Positions 1 through 12,488 of a stretch of DNA of 64,000 bases are shown here, piece after piece. The notes below the pieces were generated by a model. The model had not been told where the DNA came from. It saw only the letters and a program-made list of their open reading frames with translations, and did not search any database. A program made the position numbers and the translations under genes. The stretch's first letter is position 1, and each line of letters begins with the position of its first letter. This stretch comes from Photobacterium sp. GJ3 (GTDB lineage: Bacteria; Pseudomonadota; Gammaproteobacteria; Enterobacterales; Vibrionaceae): positions 682,001-746,000 of the forward strand of contig NZ_CP073578.1 of NCBI RefSeq assembly GCF_018199995.1. The letters run 5' to 3'.

Positions 1-714
1 CGCGCCCGGTTTGAGTTGCTCGCTCAGGAATTGATCGGCCGTGCCCTGATCGATCAGTACCGGGAGGTGTGGGGTGCTGAGAGCCAGCAATTCGCAGGCA
101 TCATACTGCTGCCAGATCATGCCGTCATCCGGTCCGAGATAATGGGCAAAGGCTTTCCGGCCCCAGGGACAGTCGCTTGGGTGACTGATCGGACTGAAAG
201 CCGACACCGAGCTGTAACGCTGCGGATTTCGTAACGCAATAACCAGCGCCCCATGGCCGCCCATTGAATGTCCGGCAATCGCCCGTTGCTGTGTGACCGG
301 AAACTGCGACTCAATCAGGCTGGGGAGCTCATCGGCGACATAGTCATACATCTGATAATGCTGGTTCCAGGGCGGCTCGGTGGCATTCACGTAGAACCCT
401 GCACCCAAGCCAAGATCGTAGGCCTGATTGGGATCATCCGGCACGCCCGCACCGCGCGGACTGGTGTCTGGCGCCACAATGGCAATGCCGAGGTCGGCAG
501 CAATGCGTTGTGCGCCGGATTTTTGCATGAAATTTTCATCGGTGCAGGTCAGTCCGGACAGCCAGTAAAGGACAGGCACCCGGCTGCTGTTTTCGGTTTG
601 TGGCGGTAAGAAAATCGCAAAACGCATGGAGCACTGCAGATCTTCAGACGTGTGCTGCCACTGCTGATGCCATCCGCCGTAGCATTTGTTACTGCTGACC
701 AGTTCCGAAATCAT
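1..714 (-). CDS. fghA: S-formylglutathione hydrolase, 3' end cut off by window edge
   Basis: Serine hydrolase that converts S-formylglutathione to glutathione and formate, the second step of glutathione-dependent formaldehyde detoxification in the cytoplasm. The reading frame stays open from the ATG at 714 to base 1, giving 238 residues; the family is about 280, so roughly 40 C-terminal residues lie outside. The nucleophile elbow GHSMGGHGAL and the upstream oxyanion-region block LYWLSGLTCTDENF are both present and typical of the esterase D family. It lies 8 bp downstream of frmA on the same strand, so the two are probably co-transcribed. The identification is firm; only the end is missing. 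Confidence 0.93.
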   Translation of the reverse strand, partial: MISELVSSNKCYGGWHQQWQHTSEDLQCSMRFAIFLPPQTENSSRVPVLYWLSGLTCTDENFMQKSGAQRIAADLGIAIVAPDTSPRGAGVPDDPNQAYDLGLGAGFYVNATEPPWNQHYQMYDYVADELPSLIESQFPVTQQRAIAGHSMGGHGALVIALRNPQRYSSVSAFSPISHPSDCPWGRKAFAHYLGPDDGMIWQQYDACELLALSTPHLPVLIDQGTADQFLSEQLKPGA

Positions 715-722
715 GACTGCCT

Positions 723-1856
<1,134 letters not shown>

Positions 1857-1923
1857 TCATGAAACTATTTCTATAAAGTAGGTGAGAATGCGCTGATCTG
1901 CCTCCTGATGATGGGACAGATGC

Positions 1924-2529
<606 letters not shown>

Positions 2530-2530
2530 A

Positions 2531-2556
2531 AAAAGAGTGGCGTTTGCCACTCTTTT
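2531..2556. terminator. bidirectional rho-independent terminator between tadA and mltF
   Basis: An 11-bp perfect stem AAAAGAGTGGC / GCCACTCTTTT around a GTTT loop. The A and T ends provide U tracts on both strands, fitting the convergent genes. Confidence 0.9.
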
Positions 2557-2564
2557 AGGTTGGT

Positions 2565-4103
2565 TTACCGGCTGACACTCTTGCCGGATTTGGTGTTTTC
2601 GATGACCTCGTTCAGAGCCGACTGGACCTGCTCTGTGGTTTCCGCTTCGTTTACCGTTTCATCTACTGGGGTAATGGTCTGCCAGTCATCGACCAGACGA
2701 ATGCCGTCGCCGAGAATCGGCTGGCTGTGGGCCTGTTCATAGCCAATGATGCTCTGGTAGTAGCGGCGAATGTTCTCCACATACAGCAGCGCTTCGTCAC
2801 CACGGGCATAGCCATAGTGGGTCTGGCGATAATATTTACGCTGGCGCAGTAATGGCAGACGCTGTTTCACATCACTCCAGGCATCCGGATTCCCGCCCTG
2901 CTTTTTGGTCAGGCGGCGGGCGTCCATCATATGGCCAAAGCCGACATTGTATGACGCCAGAGCAAACCAGACTTTTTCATGAGGTTCGATGCTGTCCGGT
3001 ACCCGGGCCACCATTTTTCTCAGATATTCCGTCCCGCCGCGAATGCTCTGGTCTGGATCCAGCCGGTTCTGAACGCCCACAGATTTCGCGGTTGGCAGTG
3101 TCAGCATCATCATGCCGCGCACACCGGTCGGAGACACGGCCCGCGGATTCCAGTGCGATTCCTGATAGGAAAGCGCTGCCAGCAAGCGCCAGTCGAATTC
3201 ATTCGCGTACTTCTTGAACATGCCTTCCCAGCGTGGGAGCTTTGTTTCTAAAGCGCGCAGGAATGCCCGGGTGTCTACATAGTCGAACTGATCCACATGG
3301 CCGAAGTATTTCTCTTCCAGTTTGGCCAGCTCACCGCTTTGCTTGAGTTCACCAAAAAATTCAATCAGCAGGGCATACAGGCTATCGTCATTGCTCTGAT
3401 GCAGATACCAGCCAATCGGCTGATCTTCTGTCAGTTCCAGGGCAACGGCGATATCCGGATGAATTCGCTGGCTGAGGGCGACATCCACAGAGTCGGCCAC
3501 GGTGTAATCCACTTCCCCGACGGCAACCTGACGCAGCAGCTCTTCACTGTCGATTTCATCGACAGCCTGCCAGGTCAGGGTGGGGTATTCTTTCTTGATG
3601 GCCAGCAGGTTTTTCTCGTGGCTGGAACCGCGAACGACGGAAAGCGTCCCTTTATTCTGAGCCAGATCTTCCAGATCACGGGGGCGCCACTGGCCTTTTT
3701 TATACACCAGAATCTGGCTGGCATAGTAATAGGCCGGGGCTGCCCGGAACGATTGAATACGCTCTGGCGTCATGGTCAGTCCGGCTGCCAGCATATCGAC
3801 ATCTCCCCGGGTGAGCGCAGGAAAGAGCCCGGACAGTGAAAACACGGGCTGCATCTCCAGCTTCACGCCCAGCTTGTCAGCAAAGCGCTGGGCCAGGTCA
3901 TAATCCAGCCCGGTCGGGCCATCCGGACCAATGTAATAGGAGATTTGATTGTTCAGTGTCCCGACGCGCAATACACCACTGTCGCGGATCCGCTCCAGCT
4001 CCGTGCGGGTGTCACTTTCCCACTGGCAACCCGATAACATCAATGTTGTCAGTAGGATAAGGGCACAGTGCCGCAACGCTGCGGATAAAACTACTCGTCT
4101 CAA
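2565..4103 (-). CDS. mltF: membrane-bound lytic murein transglycosylase F
   Basis: Outer-membrane-associated lytic transglycosylase that cleaves peptidoglycan glycan strands to 1,6-anhydromuropeptides. The 512-residue product has an N-terminal signal with lipobox LSGC (Cys26), a periplasmic solute-binding-like regulatory domain (about 40-270), and a C-terminal SLT domain (about 290-450). The catalytic glutamate is Glu315 in SYQESHWNP, matching the family position. The remaining 60 residues are an acidic, low-complexity tail. It is divergent from purL across 358 bp, an arrangement shared with E. coli (yfhD-purL). Confidence 0.95.
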   Translation of the reverse strand: MRRVVLSAALRHCALILLTTLMLSGCQWESDTRTELERIRDSGVLRVGTLNNQISYYIGPDGPTGLDYDLAQRFADKLGVKLEMQPVFSLSGLFPALTRGDVDMLAAGLTMTPERIQSFRAAPAYYYASQILVYKKGQWRPRDLEDLAQNKGTLSVVRGSSHEKNLLAIKKEYPTLTWQAVDEIDSEELLRQVAVGEVDYTVADSVDVALSQRIHPDIAVALELTEDQPIGWYLHQSNDDSLYALLIEFFGELKQSGELAKLEEKYFGHVDQFDYVDTRAFLRALETKLPRWEGMFKKYANEFDWRLLAALSYQESHWNPRAVSPTGVRGMMMLTLPTAKSVGVQNRLDPDQSIRGGTEYLRKMVARVPDSIEPHEKVWFALASYNVGFGHMMDARRLTKKQGGNPDAWSDVKQRLPLLRQRKYYRQTHYGYARGDEALLYVENIRRYYQSIIGYEQAHSQPILGDGIRLVDDWQTITPVDETVNEAETTEQVQSALNEVIENTKSGKSVSR

Positions 4104-4275
4104 TAATCTATGCTCATCTGTTTCATTAGTCGTTCTTTATACCAAAGGTCGCATTCAGGGCAAAGCAGAGCCCCTGTTGATCTTATCTGCTGGTCACAGA
4201 CTGGGCGAAAATTTGCTCAATTTTGAGCTGGTAGTCAAATATACCTGCGTTTTGGCAGGCGAAAGAAAAAAAATA

Positions 4276-4291
4276 ACGCAAACGGTTGCGT
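4276..4291. promoter_or_regulatory. PurR operator upstream of purL
   Basis: ACGCAAACGGTTGCGT differs from the PurR palindrome ACGCAAACGTTTGCGT at one position. It lies just upstream of the predicted purL -35, where hypoxanthine/guanine-loaded PurR would repress. Family knowledge plus sequence match; not tested. Confidence 0.85.
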
Positions 4292-4297
4292 CAGGTG

Positions 4298-4326
4298 TTA
4301 CGTCGTCCTTCGTTTTCCCTTATACT
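4298..4326 (+). promoter_or_regulatory. predicted purL promoter
   Basis: TTACGT (4298-4303), a 17-bp spacer, then TATACT (4321-4326). The PurR box ends 6 bp before the -35. The remaining mltF-purL gap (4104-4275) is AT-rich and shows nothing else I can name; the purL leader of about 130 nt is uncharacterised. Confidence 0.5.
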
Positions 4327-4461
4327 AGCGCCCGTTGTCATTTCCCTCTTTGGCAAATGAGAGAAAAACAGTGCAGAACAAGGTGACATTGACGTGGCTC
4401 CCGAGCCGGGGTTCAGGCCAATATCACCTTCATTCAACTGCTAATCGAGAGTCGTACGCAC

Positions 4462-7400
4462 ATGGAAATTTTGCGTGGTTCACCCGCACTGTCTGAGTTT
4501 CGTGTCAACAAGCTGCTGGCGCGTTGTCAAGAATCTGGTTTGCCTGTCACGGGCATTTATGCCGAGTTCGCACACTTTGCAGAACTGACTTCGCCACTGA
4601 GCAGCGAAGCACGTGACACCCTGACCAGCCTGCTCACCTATGGCCCGACGATTGCCGAACATGAACCTGCCGGCACCCTGCTGCTGGTGACCCCACGTCC
4701 AGGCACTATTTCTCCTTGGTCGTCGAAAGCGACAGACATTGCCCATAACTGTGGCCTGAAACAGATCAAGCGTCTGGAGCGCGGTACAGCCTACTATGTG
4801 ACGTCTTCAACTGATCTGAATGCGTCGCAACTGGCCGAGCTGAAAGGCCTGCTGCACGACCGGATGATGGAAGTCATGTTTGAGGACTTCGCTCAGGCTG
4901 AAGCTTTGTTCAGCCATGCTGAGCCAGCACCGGTGCAGAGTGTGGATATCCTCAGTGGCGGCCGCAAGGCACTGGAAGCGGCGAACCTGTCTCTCGGACT
5001 GGCGCTCGCTGAAGATGAAATCGATTATCTGGTTGAAAACTTTACCAAACTGGGCCGTAACCCGAACGACATCGAGCTGATGATGTTTGCGCAGGCAAAC
5101 TCTGAGCACTGCCGGCACAAAATCTTTAATGCAGACTGGACGATCGACGGGGTTGATCAGGAAAAGTCGCTGTTTAAGATGATCAAAAACACTTACGAAC
5201 AACACAGTGACTACGTGCTGTCGGCTTATAAAGACAATGCGGCAGTGATGGTCGGTTCTGAGGTGGGTCGTTTCTTCCCGGACGCAGAAAACCGTCAGTA
5301 CAACTACCATCAGGAAGCTGCGCATATTCTGATGAAAGTGGAAACCCACAACCACCCGACGGCGATCTCGCCATGGCCTGGCGCATCTACTGGTTCGGGC
5401 GGTGAAATCCGAGATGAGGGCGCAACCGGTATCGGCGGTAAGCCGAAAGCGGGTCTGGTTGGATTTACCGTGTCTAACCTGCGCGTCCCGGGCTTTGAGC
5501 AGCCATGGGAAAGTGATTTCGGTAAGCCTGGCCGTATCGTCACTGCACTGGATATTATGCTGGAAGGCCCGCTGGGCGGCGCTGCATTCAACAACGAATT
5601 TGGCCGTCCGAACCTGTTGGGGTACTTCCGGACTTACGAAGAAAAAGTCACCTCGCATAATGGCGAAGAGATTCGCGGTTATCACAAGCCGATCATGATC
5701 GCGGGTGGTCTGGGTAATATCCGTGAAGACCACGTTCAGAAGAAAGAAATTCCTGTCGGTGCCAAGCTGATCGTGCTGGGTGGCCCGGCCATGAATATCG
5801 GTCTGGGCGGTGGTGCGGCATCATCGATGGCATCCGGCCAGTCTGCTGAAGATCTGGATTTTGCATCTGTACAGCGTGAGAACCCGGAGATGGAACGTCG
5901 CTGTCAGGAAGTGATCGACCGCTGCTGGCAGCTGGGCGATGATAACCCGATTGCCTTCATTCACGATGTGGGCGCTGGTGGCATCTCGAATGCATTGCCA
6001 GAGCTGGTGAACGACGGTGAACGCGGCGGGAAGTTCCAGTTGCGTGATGTCCCGAATGACGAGCCGGGCATGAGCCCGCTGGAAATCTGGTGTAACGAGT
6101 CGCAGGAGCGTTATGTGCTGGCGGTTGCACCGGAGCAGATGGCCGTGTTTGATGCCATTTGTCAGCGTGAACGTGCACCTTATGCCGTCGTGGGTGAAGC
6201 AACAGAAGAGCGCCACCTGACGCTGGATGACAGTCATTTCGACAACACGCCGATTGACATGCCGATGGATATCCTGCTGGGTAAGCCGCCGAAAATGCAT
6301 CGTGACGTGACGTCTCAGAAAGTGCAGGGCACGGCGCTGAACCGTGACGGCATTGATCTGACCGAAGCAACTCATCGCGTACTGCGTCTGCCGGCTGTTG
6401 CTGAAAAAACCTTCCTGATCACCATTGGTGACCGTACGGTGACCGGTCTGGTCGCGCGCGATCAGATGGTTGGCCCTTGGCAGGTGCCTGTCGCAAACTG
6501 TGCAGTGACCGCGGCCAGCTATGACACCTATCACGGTGAAGCCATGTCGATGGGTGAGCGCACGCCGGTTGCACTGCTGGATTTCGCAGCATCGTCCCGT
6601 CTGGCAGTGGGTGAAGCCATGACCAATATCGCCAGTGCAGACATTGGCGATCTCAAGCGGATCAAACTGTCTGCCAACTGGATGTCTCCGGCGGGTCATC
6701 CGGGCGAAGATGCGGGTTTGTATGAAGCGGTCAAAGCAGTCGGTGAAGAACTCTGTCCGGCACTGGGTTTGACGATTCCGGTCGGCAAAGACTCCATGTC
6801 TATGAAGACCAAATGGGAAGAGAACGGTGAAGCAAAAGAAGTCACGTCACCGCTGTCTCTGGTCATCACAGCCTTTGGCCGGGTGGAAGATGTCCGTAAA
6901 ACAGTCACGCCGCAACTGCGGACCGACAAAGGGGATTCCAGCCTGCTGCTGATTGACCTGGGCTGTGGTCAGAACCGTCTGGGTGCGACCGCGCTGGCGC
7001 AGGTTTATAAACAACTGGGTGATCGCCCGGCGGATGTGGATAACCCTGAACTGCTGAAAGGTTTCTTCAACGCGGTTCAGCGTCTGGTTCGTGAAGAGAA
7101 GCTGCTGGCTTACCACGACCGTGGTGACGGTGGTTTGTATGTCACGCTGGCAGAAATGGCGTTTGCCGGCCATACCGGTGTGGAAGTCGACCTGAATACA
7201 ACGGATACAGATGTCTGCGACGATGTTCTGGCAGCATTGTTCAGCGAAGAGCTGGGTGCTGTGCTGCAGGTGCGCACGGACGATCTGGCAGCTGTTGAGC
7301 AGACGCTGGCAGAATTTGGTCTGGCTGATTGCAGCCATGTGATTGGTACTGTGGTCGACGAAGATGTGGTTCGTATCTGGAACGGCAACGATCTGGTGCT

Positions 7401-8367
7401 GGCGCAGAGCCGTACTGAACTGCGGACCATCTGGGCGGAAACGACCTACCAGATGCAGGCGCTGCGGGATAACCCGGCAGGCGCGCTGCAAGAGTTTGAA
7501 GCCAAGAAGGACAGCAATGATCCGGGCCTGAACACCCAACTGAGCTTTGATATCAACGAAGATATCGCAGCACCGTTTATTGCAACGGGTGCGCGTCCGA
7601 AGATGGCGATTCTGCGTGAGCAGGGGGTGAACTCCCATGTAGAGATGGCCGCGGCGTTTGACCGTGCCGGTTTTGATACCCGTGATGTTCACATGAGCGA
7701 TATTCTGTCGGGGCGCACTGCACTGGAAGGCTTCAATGGTCTGGTCGCCTGCGGCGGTTTCTCTTACGGTGACGTCTTAGGTGCCGGTGAGGGCTGGGCG
7801 AAGTCTGTGCTGTTTAACGGCATGGCGCGTGACCAGTTCGAGCGTTTCTTCCATCGTGAAGACACTTTCGCACTGGGTGTGTGTAATGGCTGTCAGATGA
7901 TGTCGAATCTGCGTGATTTGATTCCGGGTGCAGATTTGTGGCCACGCTTTGTCCGCAATGAATCTGAGCGTTTTGAAGCGCGCTTCAGCCTGGTTGAAGT
8001 GCAGCAGAGTGATTCGTTGTTCTTCAATGGCATGGCAGGTTCGCGGATGCCAATCGCTGTTTCTCATGGTGAAGGCCGTGTGGAAGTGCGCAACGGAGAG
8101 CACCTGTCTGCTATTGAGCAGTCAGGTACGGTGGCACTGCGTTATCTGGATAACTACGGCAATGTCACTCAGAATTATCCGGCCAACCCGAACGGTTCAC
8201 CAAACGGGATCACCGGTCTGACGACTCGTGATGGTCGGGTGACCATTATGATGCCGCACCCGGAGCGTGTTTTCCGGACCGTGGCAAACTCCTGGCATCC
8301 GGATGACTGGAATGAAAACAGTCCGTGGATGCGGATGTTCCGTAACGCAAGGAAGAATCTGGGCTAA
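4462..8367 (+). CDS. purL: phosphoribosylformylglycinamidine synthase PurL (FGAM synthetase)
   Basis: ATP-dependent fourth step of de novo purine synthesis: FGAR plus glutamine gives FGAM plus glutamate. At 1301 residues it is the large single-chain form, close to the E. coli length. In order: PurS-like N-terminal region, two AIR-synthetase-like ATP-binding halves (seen in the [15 protein letters not shown] and [13 protein letters not shown] blocks), and a C-terminal class I glutaminase with the nucleophile in [10 protein letters not shown] and a late HPER segment. The start matches the E. coli protein start ([11 protein letters not shown]). Expression is probably PurR-controlled through the box at 4276. 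Confidence 0.98.
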   Translation: MEILRGSPALSEFRVNKLLARCQESGLPVTGIYAEFAHFAELTSPLSSEARDTLTSLLTYGPTIAEHEPAGTLLLVTPRPGTISPWSSKATDIAHNCGLKQIKRLERGTAYYVTSSTDLNASQLAELKGLLHDRMMEVMFEDFAQAEALFSHAEPAPVQSVDILSGGRKALEAANLSLGLALAEDEIDYLVENFTKLGRNPNDIELMMFAQANSEHCRHKIFNADWTIDGVDQEKSLFKMIKNTYEQHSDYVLSAYKDNAAVMVGSEVGRFFPDAENRQYNYHQEAAHILMKVETHNHPTAISPWPGASTGSGGEIRDEGATGIGGKPKAGLVGFTVSNLRVPGFEQPWESDFGKPGRIVTALDIMLEGPLGGAAFNNEFGRPNLLGYFRTYEEKVTSHNGEEIRGYHKPIMIAGGLGNIREDHVQKKEIPVGAKLIVLGGPAMNIGLGGGAASSMASGQSAEDLDFASVQRENPEMERRCQEVIDRCWQLGDDNPIAFIHDVGAGGISNALPELVNDGERGGKFQLRDVPNDEPGMSPLEIWCNESQERYVLAVAPEQMAVFDAICQRERAPYAVVGEATEERHLTLDDSHFDNTPIDMPMDILLGKPPKMHRDVTSQKVQGTALNRDGIDLTEATHRVLRLPAVAEKTFLITIGDRTVTGLVARDQMVGPWQVPVANCAVTAASYDTYHGEAMSMGERTPVALLDFAASSRLAVGEAMTNIASADIGDLKRIKLSANWMSPAGHPGEDAGLYEAVKAVGEELCPALGLTIPVGKDSMSMKTKWEENGEAKEVTSPLSLVITAFGRVEDVRKTVTPQLRTDKGDSSLLLIDLGCGQNRLGATALAQVYKQLGDRPADVDNPELLKGFFNAVQRLVREEKLLAYHDRGDGGLYVTLAEMAFAGHTGVEVDLNTTDTDVCDDVLAALFSEELGAVLQVRTDDLAAVEQTLAEFGLADCSHVIGTVVDEDVVRIWNGNDLVLAQSRTELRTIWAETTYQMQALRDNPAGALQEFEAKKDSNDPGLNTQLSFDINEDIAAPFIATGARPKMAILREQGVNSHVEMAAAFDRAGFDTRDVHMSDILSGRTALEGFNGLVACGGFSYGDVLGAGEGWAKSVLFNGMARDQFERFFHREDTFALGVCNGCQMMSNLRDLIPGADLWPRFVRNESERFEARFSLVEVQQSDSLFFNGMAGSRMPIAVSHGEGRVEVRNGEHLSAIEQSGTVALRYLDNYGNVTQNYPANPNGSPNGITGLTTRDGRVTIMMPHPERVFRTVANSWHPDDWNENSPWMRMFRNARKNLG

Positions 8368-8400
8368 GCGTCAGCTCTGACAGATTCATCTTTCATCCAG

Positions 8401-8428
8401 GGCCGCTGCTTCAGACAGCGGCCTTGTT
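8401..8428 (+). terminator. purL rho-independent terminator
   Basis: Stem GGCCGCTG / CAGCGGCC (8401-8408, 8416-8423) with a 7-nt loop and a short T-rich tail (TTGTTGT). Confidence 0.75.
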
Positions 8429-8512
8429 GTCTGTGCCGCAGAAAAACGGTACGGATTCCCGGGTTGAACAGGATGAGCCGTTGAGTTTTCAGTAAAAAAT
8501 CGGTGATAATGA

Positions 8513-8932
<420 letters not shown>

Positions 8933-8974
8933 TCGGTGCCATCCAATCGCTTCAACGGCTGCCAGGCCACCCAT

Positions 8975-9005
8975 ACAGCCCCGTGATTGAGCGGGGCTGT
9001 TGTTT
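8975..9005 (+). terminator. glnB terminator
   Basis: Stem ACAGCCCC / GGGGCTGT (8975-8982, 8993-9000), 10-nt loop, followed by TGTTT. Confidence 0.85.
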
Positions 9006-9147
9006 ATGGAGCGATCTCTTATTGTGAAATTGATTATTTAATATTCAATTCTGCCCGCCGCATAATTGCCATAAATGCTTATTTTTTCAGTGATTCCAAA
9101 TCTGGGATCGGCTGATCGTTCATTTATTGTCTTCAAGGAGAGTCACT

Positions 9148-9942
9148 ATGAATCACGTGTCATTGTCGACCTATGGCGGGCTGATTTTCTCCATGCTGGC
9201 AGCAACGGTTGTGGCGTTTGTTCTGTCGCCACTGCTCATCAGTACACATCAACACATCATCACGCTTTATCCTTCCGTGAACCTGCCGGGGTTGCCCGTT
9301 CTCCTGGCCTGGTGGCCCGGGTATGCGGTTGCTGCCGTGGTGGCGCAGGGGCTGAGTTTGTGGCTGCTGAACCGAGCTGTATTTCTGGGGAAATGTCTGA
9401 CCTTGTTTGCCACTCTGGCCTTATTTCCATTTGGCCTGTTTTTTCACATCTGCTACTTTCGTGATGCGCAGCGCATTCGTTTTGGCATGTTGCAGGAAGT
9501 ACCGTCTGAGCTGAAACCAGAACATCCACAGTTTGGCTTTTGTGATGAGGATCCACTGGCTTTCGGACTGGCGGGGGTTGGGGTTTTGCTGTTGTTTGTC
9601 GGCGTGCCGTTCGGCATTCTGGCGCTGTTGGCCGGGATGATTATTTTTGCCCGGAATCTGGCCGGAAAGAAGAAAACTGCACTGCTGGTGACCTCTGATG
9701 CGCTCTACATTACGCCGAACCCCTGGCTGGGGTGCTACCGGATTCCATTTGCTCAGGTGGCTCAGGTGTCCGTGGTGAAAAACCAGCTGAAGCTGGAGAT
9801 TCGTAAGGAGAGCGGGGAGCAACTGACACTGCCAATCAATATCAATGTGCTGGATCGTGATTTACGCCATCAGGCGAGGCATGTCTTGCTGGACAGGCTG
9901 GCTCACGCAGGCTTACTGCATGAGCCAGTGGTGGTGCCTTAA
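9148..9942 (+). CDS. hypothetical inner-membrane protein with C-terminal PH-like segment
   Basis: Not recognised as a named family. The 264-residue product has about four hydrophobic segments (near 5-27, 43-65, 75-95 and 135-160) and then a soluble tail of about 90 residues. The tail pattern, with alternating strands such as TALLVTSDALYIT and LKLEIRKESGEQLTLPI, resembles bacterial PH-like domains. The ATG at 9148 is chosen because AAGGAG (9135-9140) precedes it at good spacing; a TTG seven codons upstream is less likely. It converges with the YitT-family gene with only 21 bp between. Function unknown. Confidence 0.75.
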   Translation: MNHVSLSTYGGLIFSMLAATVVAFVLSPLLISTHQHIITLYPSVNLPGLPVLLAWWPGYAVAAVVAQGLSLWLLNRAVFLGKCLTLFATLALFPFGLFFHICYFRDAQRIRFGMLQEVPSELKPEHPQFGFCDEDPLAFGLAGVGVLLLFVGVPFGILALLAGMIIFARNLAGKKKTALLVTSDALYITPNPWLGCYRIPFAQVAQVSVVKNQLKLEIRKESGEQLTLPININVLDRDLRHQARHVLLDRLAHAGLLHEPVVVP

Positions 9943-9963
9943 CCGAAGCGGAAAGCACACGAA

Positions 9964-10623
9964 TCAGCTGTCCCCGACGGCAGGATCAGATAGGGTTCTG
10001 CCGTCGTTATACCGCCCCGGCTTATGATTCATTGCCAGGACCAGATTGAGCATCACCGCACCCAGTAAAGACAGCATCAGAATGGTTGGCGTCATCAGGA
10101 AGAATGAGCCCACCAGAATGCTGATATCGATTCCCATCTGAAGTTTCCCTGCTGAAATCCCGAACTTTTCCTGCAGAAACAGTACCAGCACGTTAAATCC
10201 GCCCAGACTGGTGTTGTGTCTGAACAGGATCAGCATCCCCAAGCCCATCAGTAATCCGCCAATCACGGCGCAGTACACCGGATCAAAGTGACTGATTTCC
10301 ACCACACGATGCAGATTGTCCGTAATGAGCGAGACCAGTCCGCCACAGCAAATGCTGGTCAGGGCGAAACTCCGGTTCATCCGGAACCAGGCCATGATGT
10401 AAAAAGGAATATTCATGACGAAGTACAGCTGCCCGAAACTGAAGTCTACAAAATGTGTGAGCAGCAATGCCAGGCCTGTGGTGCCGCCTGTCAGTAACTG
10501 TGCCTGTTGTAAGAAAAAAACGCCTTGTGCGACGATGAATGTGCCCGTAAGAATGGCGATTAGGTTTTCCTTGCGAGAATGACCGCGGTGTTTCAATCGA
10601 TACCTCCAAAAGATGCCCTGCAC
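9964..10623 (-). CDS. YitT family (DUF161) membrane protein
   Basis: A 219-residue integral membrane protein with about five to six hydrophobic segments. The block QAQLLTGGTTGLALLL and the later HNTSLGGFNVL are the paired glycine-rich repeats typical of the YitT/DUF161 family, whose function is not established. The N-terminus is short, basic and cytosolic (RYRLKHRGHSRKEN). It is monocistronic on the minus strand, divergent from glyA across 461 bp. The family call is good; no substrate or role can be stated. Confidence 0.85.
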   Translation of the reverse strand: MQGIFWRYRLKHRGHSRKENLIAILTGTFIVAQGVFFLQQAQLLTGGTTGLALLLTHFVDFSFGQLYFVMNIPFYIMAWFRMNRSFALTSICCGGLVSLITDNLHRVVEISHFDPVYCAVIGGLLMGLGMLILFRHNTSLGGFNVLVLFLQEKFGISAGKLQMGIDISILVGSFFLMTPTILMLSLLGAVMLNLVLAMNHKPGRYNDGRTLSDPAVGDS

Positions 10624-10907
10624 GGACCAGATATTGCCGGGTAGGGGTAAATGCGCGCGATATAATATAGAGCAGCCAGCAAAAAAGAATCCCGTCGCTG
10701 AACAAAAGAAAAGACAACTTGTAGTGAATTATTTACGGTGATGTAAATTAATATTTTCGATTCAGGGTTGCGTTCACAGATTTACTGTAATTGATTTGAT
10801 GAAAGTTTGCGCTAACTTGAAATAGATTCATCTTCCCAATGAGAAAAACGCACAAAAAAGGGGATAAAAAAGCGGATCAGGGGCTATCTGCGAAGGCGCA
10901 ATTTCGT

Positions 10908-10950
10908 TAAAATACGCCCTGATTAAACGATGTGACGAAAACGTTTGCGT
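10908..10950 (+). promoter_or_regulatory. PurR operator and predicted -10 element upstream of glyA
   Basis: ACGAAAACGTTTGCGT (10935-10950) matches the PurR palindrome at 15 of 16 positions. A TAAAAT -10-like hexamer lies at 10908-10913; the -35 is weak. PurR control of glyA is known in E. coli because serine hydroxymethyltransferase supplies C1 units and glycine for purines. The rest of the 461-bp yitT-glyA gap is AT-rich without recognisable genes, apart from the hairpin at 11010-11052. Confidence 0.8.
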
Positions 10951-11009
10951 TCCCGTGGTGACTGGGGTTGTCTTTTTAGCGCAAATCGGGAAAAATGCAA
11001 AATATTCCA

Positions 11010-11052
11010 CGTTCACCTAAGCGTCTGACGCTGTCAGATACTTAGGTGAACG
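11010..11052 (+). repeat. long stem-loop in the glyA leader
   Basis: A 12-bp perfect outer stem (CGTTCACCTAAG / CTTAGGTGAACG), a 2x2 internal mismatch, a 5-bp inner stem TCTGA/TCAGA and a 5-nt loop. It ends 21 nt before the AGGAGAG ribosome-binding site and 32 nt before the glyA ATG. No U tract follows, so it is not an ordinary terminator. Function unknown. Confidence 0.8.
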
Positions 11053-11084
11053 ATTTTGAGAACTATCTGAGTCAGGAGAGACTG

Positions 11085-12335
11085 ATGCTAAAGCGTGACA
11101 TGAATATTGCCGATTATGATGCGGAATTGTTTGCTGCTATTCAGGAAGAAACGGCCCGTCAGGAAGAGCACATTGAACTGATTGCTTCTGAAAACTACAC
11201 CAGCCCACGGGTGATGGAAGCACAGGGTTCCCAACTGACGAATAAGTACGCTGAAGGTTATCCGGGCAAGCGTTACTACGGTGGTTGTGAATATGTCGAC
11301 AAAGCAGAGCAACTGGCGATCGACCGTGCTTGTGCACTGTTTGGTGCTGAATACGCGAACGTACAGCCACACTCGGGTTCTCAGGCGAACAGTGCGGTTT
11401 ACATGGCGCTGCTGAACGCAGGCGATACCGTGCTGGGGATGAGCCTGGCACACGGCGGTCACCTGACTCACGGTTCACCGGTGAACTTTTCCGGTAAGCT
11501 GTACAACATTATTCCTTACGGTATTGATGAAGCCGGCCAGATTGACTACGCAGAAGTCGAAGCACTGGCACTGGAGCACAAGCCGAAAATGATCATCGGT
11601 GGTTTCTCTGCTTACTCTCAGATCGTTGACTGGAAGCGCATGCGTGACATTGCAGACAAAGTCGGTGCTTACTTCTTTGTGGATATGGCGCACGTTGCCG
11701 GTCTGGTTGCTGCGGGTGTGTATCCGAACCCGGTTCCACACGCACATGTGGTAACCACCACCACGCACAAAACGCTGGCTGGCCCACGTGGTGGCCTGAT
11801 TCTGTCGAATGCGGGTGAAGACCTGTACAAGAAGCTGAACTCAGCAGTTTTCCCTGGCGGTCAGGGTGGCCCGCTGATGCACGTGATTGCGGCAAAAGCT
11901 GTGGCGTTCAAAGAAGCCATGGAGCCGGAATTCAAAGCTTACCAGCAGCGCGTAGTGGACAACGCGAAAGCCATGGTAGGTCAGTTCCTGGAGCGCGGTT
12001 ATAAGATCGTATCTGGCGGGACTGAAAACCACCTGTTCCTGGTAGACCTGATCGACAAGAACATCACAGGTAAAGATGCTGATGCAGCGCTGGGTGCCGC
12101 AAACATCACTGTGAACAAAAACAGTGTGCCGAACGATCCGCGCAGCCCGTTTGTGACGTCTGGTATTCGTATCGGTACGCCAGCGATCACCCGTCGTGGT
12201 TTCACCACTGAAGATGCAAAAGCACTGGCAGACTGGATCTGCGACGTGCTGGATAACATCGACAATCCTCAGGTGATTGAAGCGACCAAAGCGAAAGTTC
12301 TGGAAATCTGTCAGCGTCTGCCGGTTTACGCATAA
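11085..12335 (+). CDS. glyA: serine hydroxymethyltransferase
   Basis: PLP enzyme interconverting serine plus tetrahydrofolate with glycine plus 5,10-methylene-THF, the main cellular C1 source. The 416-residue sequence closely follows the E. coli protein from [12 protein letters not shown] onward. The PLP-lysine region [16 protein letters not shown] is intact (Schiff-base Lys in THKT). The start is ATG 11085, preceded by AGGAGAG at 11074-11080; an upstream in-frame GTG at 11046 lies inside the leader hairpin and is rejected. PurR box upstream. The gene has its own terminator before nrdR. Confidence 0.97.
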   Translation: MLKRDMNIADYDAELFAAIQEETARQEEHIELIASENYTSPRVMEAQGSQLTNKYAEGYPGKRYYGGCEYVDKAEQLAIDRACALFGAEYANVQPHSGSQANSAVYMALLNAGDTVLGMSLAHGGHLTHGSPVNFSGKLYNIIPYGIDEAGQIDYAEVEALALEHKPKMIIGGFSAYSQIVDWKRMRDIADKVGAYFFVDMAHVAGLVAAGVYPNPVPHAHVVTTTTHKTLAGPRGGLILSNAGEDLYKKLNSAVFPGGQGGPLMHVIAAKAVAFKEAMEPEFKAYQQRVVDNAKAMVGQFLERGYKIVSGGTENHLFLVDLIDKNITGKDADAALGAANITVNKNSVPNDPRSPFVTSGIRIGTPAITRRGFTTEDAKALADWICDVLDNIDNPQVIEATKAKVLEICQRLPVYA

Positions 12336-12382
12336 GTTGGCACGACACAGATTTTCTCAGCGAATATCGCGCTGATGGCGAG

Positions 12383-12409
12383 ACGGCATCCACAGGATGC
12401 CGTTTTTTT
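12383..12409 (+). terminator. glyA terminator
   Basis: Stem ACGGCATCC / GGATGCCGT with a 3-nt loop and a run of seven T. Confidence 0.92.
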
Positions 12410-12488
12410 GTCGATAAAAAATTTGGTTCCAGGTCTCTCAAGGCGGTTGATTTGGGTTACACTGATTCGACGAAATTGAGGAGGCAAG

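Noticed and set aside
4807..5733. 308-codon minus-strand frame inside purL (and similar long antisense frames in purL and aroC)
   Set aside because: Shadow of a strongly coded gene on the other strand; no start signals or protein-like motifs.
11046..11084. Upstream GTG start extending glyA by 13 codons
   Set aside because: The GTG lies inside the leader stem-loop; the ATG at 11085 has a strong Shine-Dalgarno and matches the E. coli start.
12410..12488. FMN riboswitch expected before riboflavin genes
   Set aside because: The short glyA-nrdR and nrdR-ribD gaps contain no space for, and no motifs of, the FMN aptamer.
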